8,808 bases of DNA from Chloroflexota bacterium. GTDB taxonomy: Bacteria > Chloroflexota > Limnocylindria > Limnocylindrales > CSP1-4. A program made the position numbers and the translations under genes. Under the pieces are notes generated by a model. The model made no database searches. It was not told where the DNA came from and was given only the letters and a program-made list of their open reading frames with translations. Shown in pieces: positions 6,034 through 8,808 of the stretch (positions are counted from its first letter, which is position 1; each line of letters starts with the position of its first letter). The DNA lies in assembly GCA_003157175.1 (NCBI GenBank), contig PMIQ01000150.1:5659-14466 (forward strand), written 5' to 3'.

Positions 6034-6492
6034 TCAGACGCGTGGTCGGACCGGCTTGCCGAGCGCTCGGCGCACGACATCGAGGACCTCCTCGATGTAA
6101 CGATCCGCGTCTCCTTGCTCGGCGGCGGTCTTGACGCAGCCCTGGACGTGGTCCTCCAGAATCAGCAGCGCCACCGAATCCACGGCGGCCCGCAGTGCGG
6201 CCGTCTGCTGGAGGATGTCGACGCAGTACTCGCGGCGCTCGATCATTCGCTCGATGCCGCGCACCTGACCCTCTATCCGCCGCAGACGCCGGATCAACGT
6301 CGCCTGATCGCGGGAATAGGCGTGGCGGAAGGACCCCTCGATGTCGCCACCGTCCGCGGCCTCGAGCGTGATTTCCGGGACGGCCGGCAGGATGCTCACA
6401 GCCGCGCCAGGGCCAGCGGATGCCGGGCCGGAACGCTCGGGTCGCGCTGCCGGGCGCGCACCGCCCGACTTCTCCGTATCGTCTGTCGCCAA
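6034..6492 (-). CDS. csoR: CsoR-family Cu(I)-sensing transcriptional repressor
   Basis: This all-alpha metal-sensing repressor has 152 residues. The CsoR/RcnR domain (about 59-144) shows LIRRLRRIEGQVRGIERMIE and the Cu(I) triad C90 (in YCVDIL), H115 and C119 (in LEDHVQGC), matching C36-H61-C65 of Mycobacterium tuberculosis CsoR. The second-shell Tyr (Y89) and a Glu (E134 or E135) are also present. FrmR and RcnR-type sensors differ at these positions, so copper is the best call. The TTG start at 6492 is preceded by GGAGGT with a five-base spacer, far better than in-frame starts upstream, which would cross the operator and the divergent gene. An Ala/Pro-rich N-terminal extension of about 57 residues precedes the domain; typical CsoR proteins have only a short one. 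A CsoR-type palindrome lies over its promoter, implying autoregulation. No copper ATPase or chaperone gene is in the window. Confidence 0.92.
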   Translation of the reverse strand: MATDDTEKSGGARPAARPERSGPASAGPGAAVSILPAVPEITLEAADGGDIEGSFRHAYSRDQATLIRRLRRIEGQVRGIERMIERREYCVDILQQTAALRAAVDSVALLILEDHVQGCVKTAAEQGDADRYIEEVLDVVRRALGKPVRPRV

Positions 6493-6511
6493 CCTGGACC
6501 TCCGGGTCGGA

Positions 6512-6533
6512 TCATACCCCCGGGGAGTATATG
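6512..6533. promoter_or_regulatory. Putative CsoR operator overlapping the csoR -10 element
   Basis: ATACCCCCGGGGAGTAT at 6514-6530 is a near-perfect palindrome (ATAC, C-run, G-run, GTAT; one mismatched pair), with TCATA and TATGA as outer arms (6512-6516 and 6529-6533). CsoR operators are GC-rich inverted repeats of the TACCC...GGGTA type. On the minus strand TATACT (6531-6526) is a good -10 for csoR, so bound repressor would block it. The site is about 20 bases upstream of the csoR TTG and about 85 bases from the divergent gene's start. No good -35 was seen. Confidence 0.75.
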
Positions 6534-6604
6534 AGGCAACGCCGGTGAGGCCCCGCGGGCCTCCATGATCGACTCTACGTCGGACTCGATGGCGGCCGCT
6601 CCGG

Positions 6605-6610
6605 TAGACT
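6605..6610 (+). promoter_or_regulatory. -10 element of a probable leaderless promoter for the zinc-ribbon gene
   Basis: TAGACT ends six bases before the GTG at 6617, so transcription would start at or within a base of the start codon. No Shine-Dalgarno precedes that GTG. This TAnnnT-then-start layout is the standard leaderless signature in actinobacteria and deinococci. A weak -35 (CGGACT, 6581-6586) lies 18 bases upstream. Confidence 0.6.
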
Positions 6611-6616
6611 TGCAGG

Positions 6617-7069
6617 GTGGATCCGCGAAAGCGTCTGCGCATGGCTTTGCTCGGTGCCGGCTGCACACGGTGCGGTCAACCGTATGCCGCCCACGGCGTC
6701 CGGGTCCTGGCGCAGCGCGAGGAGATCGCCTTCGTTCAGCTCGTCTGCTTCGCCTGCCAGACACAGACCCTGGCGCTGGTCACCGGCGCACCGGCGGCCG
6801 ACGACGACGCGAACGGGCTCGGCGACGGGCTCGGCGACGGGTTCCGGGGCGAGCTGCCGGCGGGCGACGGCGATGACGATCCGGAGGCCTCACAGCGGTC
6901 GGGCCGACCGATCAGCGAGGCCGACGTCCTGGAGATGCACGCCTACCTGGCCCAGTACCAGGGCGACGTACGCGGCCTTCTCGAAGGACCGCCAGGTTTC
7001 GACGGATCAGCGGATGACACTGAACTGGGTCGCGGCGTCGCCGACGACGAGACGGGCGCACCCGGATGA
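6617..7069 (+). CDS. Zinc-ribbon protein with an acidic linker, function unknown
   Basis: A 150-residue hypothetical protein. The N-terminus is a four-cysteine zinc ribbon: CTRC (C16, C19) and CFAC (C44, C47), 24 residues apart, with short beta-like stretches between. A low-complexity acidic linker follows (60-98, with GLGDGLGDG). Then comes a conserved-looking helical segment, ISEADVLEMHAYLAQYQGDV (99-118) plus RGLLEG, and an acidic tail. The GTG start is inferred to be leaderless from the -10 six bases upstream; an ATG at 6641 would delete the basic start only. The stop overlaps the next start in ATGA, so translation is coupled to the nuclease-like protein. A nucleic-acid or protein-binding adaptor role is a guess from the ribbon. 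I do not recognise a named family. Confidence 0.75.
   Translation: MDPRKRLRMALLGAGCTRCGQPYAAHGVRVLAQREEIAFVQLVCFACQTQTLALVTGAPAADDDANGLGDGLGDGFRGELPAGDGDDDPEASQRSGRPISEADVLEMHAYLAQYQGDVRGLLEGPPGFDGSADDTELGRGVADDETGAPG
6815..6841 (+). repeat. 12-bp tandem repeat in the acidic linker
   Basis: GGGCTCGGCGAC occurs twice in tandem (6815-6826, 6827-6838) and the first three bases recur at 6839-6841. It is in frame and encodes GLGD repeats in the low-complexity linker of the zinc-ribbon protein. Slippage is the likely origin. Confidence 0.8.
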
Positions 7070-7659
7070 GCGAAGTCGGCACGCCGCGCGATCACCTCGG
7101 CGGGAGCGCCTTCGCCCACGCCAGCGAGGCGGAGTTCGCCCGCATCCTGGATTTCTATCAGGTCGCCTGGGCATACGAACCGCAGGTCTTCCCGATCCTG
7201 TGGGACCTCGAGGGCAACGTTCTGGAAAGCTTTGCCCCGGACTTCTTCCTGCCCGATCTGGAGCTCTTCGTCGAGCTGACGACGCTCCAGCAGCGCCTGG
7301 TCCGCAAGAAGAACCGCAAGGTCCGCCGCCTGCGCGAGCTGTATCCGAACCTCCGCATCAAGCTCTTCTACGCCCGCGACTTCCGAGCGCTTATGCTCAA
7401 GTACGGCCGCTCGGCGCTCGTCTCGGGGCTGAGCGGAACGCTCGGGCAGGTCGGGCCGCGCCAGAATCAGGAACCCGGGCCCGAGGAGGACTCCGTTGCC
7501 GGACCTCCGACGGCCGCCCGGCAGCTGGGTCTGTCGACCGGACCCGCCGAGGCGTCGCTCGACCCGCGCGCCCCGCACGATCGCCGTTCCCGCGGGGCGC
7601 GCCGCCGCGCTGTGCGCCGGGCCGCCGCGGCGTACGCTCCCCACACGACCGCCACGTGA
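7066..7659 (+). CDS. Protein resembling a PD-(D/E)XK nuclease domain, function unknown
   Basis: A 197-residue protein. Residues 18-110 look like a small restriction-endonuclease-like fold: an N-terminal helix with acidic residues (SEAEFARILDFY, E21 and E23), the YEPQVFPILWDLEG strand pair, then FAPDFFLPDLELFVELTT with D59 and E70 placed as in PDF-x-LP...(V/I)E-x-K motifs. The expected catalytic lysine after E70 is a threonine (E-L-T). A basic segment, VRKKNRKVRRLRELYP (79-94), follows and could supply a displaced lysine or bind nucleic acid. Activity is therefore uncertain. Residues 120-197 are Pro/Arg/Ala-rich without visible structure. The ATG overlaps the zinc-ribbon stop by four bases (ATGA), and hpt begins 14 bases after its stop, so the three probably form one operon. 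Confidence 0.7.
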   Translation: MSEVGTPRDHLGGSAFAHASEAEFARILDFYQVAWAYEPQVFPILWDLEGNVLESFAPDFFLPDLELFVELTTLQQRLVRKKNRKVRRLRELYPNLRIKLFYARDFRALMLKYGRSALVSGLSGTLGQVGPRQNQEPGPEEDSVAGPPTAARQLGLSTGPAEASLDPRAPHDRRSRGARRRAVRRAAAAYAPHTTAT

Positions 7660-7673
7660 TGTAAGAGGTAGCG

Positions 7674-8234
7674 ATGAAGCACTCTCAGGACCTGAACGAG
7701 GACGTCGCCGAGGTCCTGCTGTCCGAGGACCAGATTCATGTCAAGGTGGTCGAGCTGGGGAAGCGGATCAGCGCCGACTACGCCGGCCGCGAGCTGACGC
7801 TGGTCAGTGTCCTGAAGGGATCCCTGCCGTTCATGGCCGATCTCATGCGCCAGATCGAGCTTCCGTTGCGAATCGATCTGATGGAGGTTTCGAGCTACGG
7901 CGGAACGGCCACCGAGTCGTCCGGTCTCGTCCGAATTCTCAAAGACCTCAGCGCACCGATCGACGGTCGCGATGTCCTGCTCGTCGAAGACATCATCGAC
8001 ACCGGTCTGACGCTCAATTACCTGCTTCGGTACCTTCGGGGCAAGAACCCGCGGTCGATCAAGGTGTGCGCTCTTCTCGACAAACCGGCCAGGCGTCTCG
8101 TTGAGATTCCGATCGACTACGTCGGGTTCGCAATCCCCGATGCCTTCGTCGTCGGATATGGTCTCGACTTTGGCGAGGTTTATCGGAACCTGCGTTTCGT
8201 GGGCGTGTTGCGCCCCGAAGCGTACGAGTCCTAG
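7674..8234 (+). CDS. hpt: Hypoxanthine phosphoribosyltransferase
   Basis: This cytosolic purine-salvage enzyme converts hypoxanthine (and usually guanine) plus PRPP to IMP (GMP) and pyrophosphate. At 186 residues it is normal for bacterial Hpt. Motifs in order: the PPi loop VLKGS (46-50), SSYGG in the flexible catalytic loop (73-77), the PRPP-binding VLLVEDIIDTGLTL (101-114, acidic pair E105-D106), the base-contacting lysine in LLDKPARR (134-141, K137), and DAFVVGYGLDFGEVYRNL (156-173). The ATG is preceded by AAGAGGT with a four-base spacer. It follows the nuclease-like gene by 14 bases and precedes the membrane protein by 10 bases, consistent with one transcript. The more common partners tilS and ftsH are absent here. 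Confidence 0.97.
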   Translation: MKHSQDLNEDVAEVLLSEDQIHVKVVELGKRISADYAGRELTLVSVLKGSLPFMADLMRQIELPLRIDLMEVSSYGGTATESSGLVRILKDLSAPIDGRDVLLVEDIIDTGLTLNYLLRYLRGKNPRSIKVCALLDKPARRLVEIPIDYVGFAIPDAFVVGYGLDFGEVYRNLRFVGVLRPEAYES

Positions 8235-8244
8235 GGGGCGTCGA

Positions 8245-8709
8245 TTGAACCGCAATCCCGTTCAGGGCGGCCGCTGGGTCGTGACCATAGGCGCAGTCGT
8301 GATCATCGCGTCGTGTTTGCTCCAGTGGTGGCAGCTCGGTGGCGGACCCGGCGAGCTGCCGGCCAAAGCCGGCGACGCCTTCGCCCGAACGGGCGGCTGG
8401 GCCGATGGCTTCGGCTTCCTCCTGTTCCTCGCGGCGGTGGCGACATTGCTCCTGGTCGCGCTGCCGTACGCGGCCGAGGCGCCCATCGCGATCGATCGGC
8501 CGATCTCATATTTGCTGCTGCTCGGAGTGGCCGTCGTCGCATACGTTCTGCGGACGATCTCGATGCTTCAGCAGCACTTGCTCCTCTACATCGGCCAGAC
8601 GCCGCCGATCCAGCCGCTCCGGGGTCCCGGCTTCTGGGCCGCGGCCATCGGCCTGCTCTTCTTCGCCCGCGGGGTGTTCGAGCTCTGGGAGGCTCGCCGG
8701 CGCTTCTAG
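8245..8709 (+). CDS. Small four-helix membrane protein, function unknown
   Basis: A 154-residue integral membrane protein. Predicted helices are at about 11-29, 55-73, 87-105 and 129-147, with a Gly/Pro-rich loop (31-52) after helix 1 and a basic C-terminus (EARRRF) that suggests a cytosolic end. The TTG at 8245 is chosen because AGGGGG lies six bases upstream and it starts 10 bases after the hpt stop; the longer open frame from 8101 overlaps hpt and is unlikely to be used. No cysteine motif, signal peptidase site or enzyme motif is visible, and I do not recognise the family. Its place at the end of the hpt transcript gives no clear functional hint. Confidence 0.75.
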   Translation: MNRNPVQGGRWVVTIGAVVIIASCLLQWWQLGGGPGELPAKAGDAFARTGGWADGFGFLLFLAAVATLLLVALPYAAEAPIAIDRPISYLLLLGVAVVAYVLRTISMLQQHLLLYIGQTPPIQPLRGPGFWAAAIGLLFFARGVFELWEARRRF

Positions 8710-8740
8710 CCGTCGATGCCCAGTGCAACGAATCGCGGTG

Positions 8741-8772
8741 TTCCACAGCTCCGTGGGGCGATGGCGTATAGT
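8741..8772 (+). promoter_or_regulatory. Putative promoter for the next gene
   Basis: TATAGT (8767-8772) is a good -10 in an otherwise GC-rich gap. The best -35-like hexamer is TTCCAC at 8741-8746, 20 bases upstream, which is weak and widely spaced. The CCAC/GTGG inverted repeat (8743-8756) between them could be an operator or a remnant of a terminator for the upstream operon, but it has no T tract. Confidence 0.4.
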
Positions 8773-8793
8773 AGTAACAGGCGAGCCGGACGC

Positions 8794-8808
8794 ATGAGCG
8801 CGGCCGCC
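8794..8808 (+). CDS. Possible start of a further gene, cut by the window edge
   Basis: An ATG 21 bases after the -10 TATAGT opens a frame reading M-S-A-A-A to the window end. The sequence before it (AGCCGGACGC) is a weak ribosome binding site. Only five codons are visible, so no product can be named; promoter spacing is the main support. Confidence 0.35.

Noticed and set aside
6654..7664. 336-codon plus-strand frame over the zinc-ribbon and nuclease-like genes
   Set aside because: Arg/Pro/Ala-rich shifted frame; the two shorter frames have a structured cysteine motif, an ATGA overlap and sensible promoter placement.

Overview
This is a GC-rich bacterial chromosome window with frequent GTG and TTG starts, short intergenic gaps and one likely leaderless gene. 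Together with DUF5946, an actinobacterial-style potassium locus and a gene set lacking phage or insertion-sequence hallmarks, this suggests an uncultivated Chloroflexota or related high-GC terrestrial lineage. That placement is inference: no rRNA or marker tree is possible here.

There is one divergent switch point at about 6493-6616. Everything to its left reads on the minus strand, in transcription order: a CsoR-type Cu(I) repressor (6492-6034), the 16S rRNA methyltransferase rsmG (5848-4931), a calcineurin-like metallophosphoesterase (4918-4193), a structured leader, a KimA-family potassium importer (3933-1861), a DUF5946 protein (1844-1305), a universal stress protein (1127-669), a TrkA-N protein (672-40), and the first seven codons of what looks like a second TrkA protein (20-1, cut by the window edge). 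To the right, on the plus strand, lie a zinc-ribbon protein (6617-7069), a protein resembling a PD-(D/E)XK nuclease (7066-7659), hypoxanthine phosphoribosyltransferase (7674-8234), a small four-helix membrane protein (8245-8709), and the possible start of another gene at 8794.

The best-defined functional unit is the potassium module: KimA-like importer, universal stress protein and two tandem nucleotide-binding TrkA/RCK-type proteins. It recalls the Mycobacterium tuberculosis Rv2690c-ceoB-ceoC neighbourhood. The importer is preceded by about 170 nt able to fold into several strong hairpins, a candidate riboregulator. The copper repressor has a CsoR-type GC-rich palindrome over its own promoter. 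Three DnaA-box-like nonamers about 31 bp apart lie upstream of rsmG. The zinc-ribbon plus nuclease-like pair, coupled by an ATGA overlap and followed by hpt, is the part whose function is least understood.

No CRISPR array, insertion sequence, tRNA or rRNA was seen. No stretch of more than 300 bases lacks a gene; the largest gap (3934-4192) holds the structured leader.
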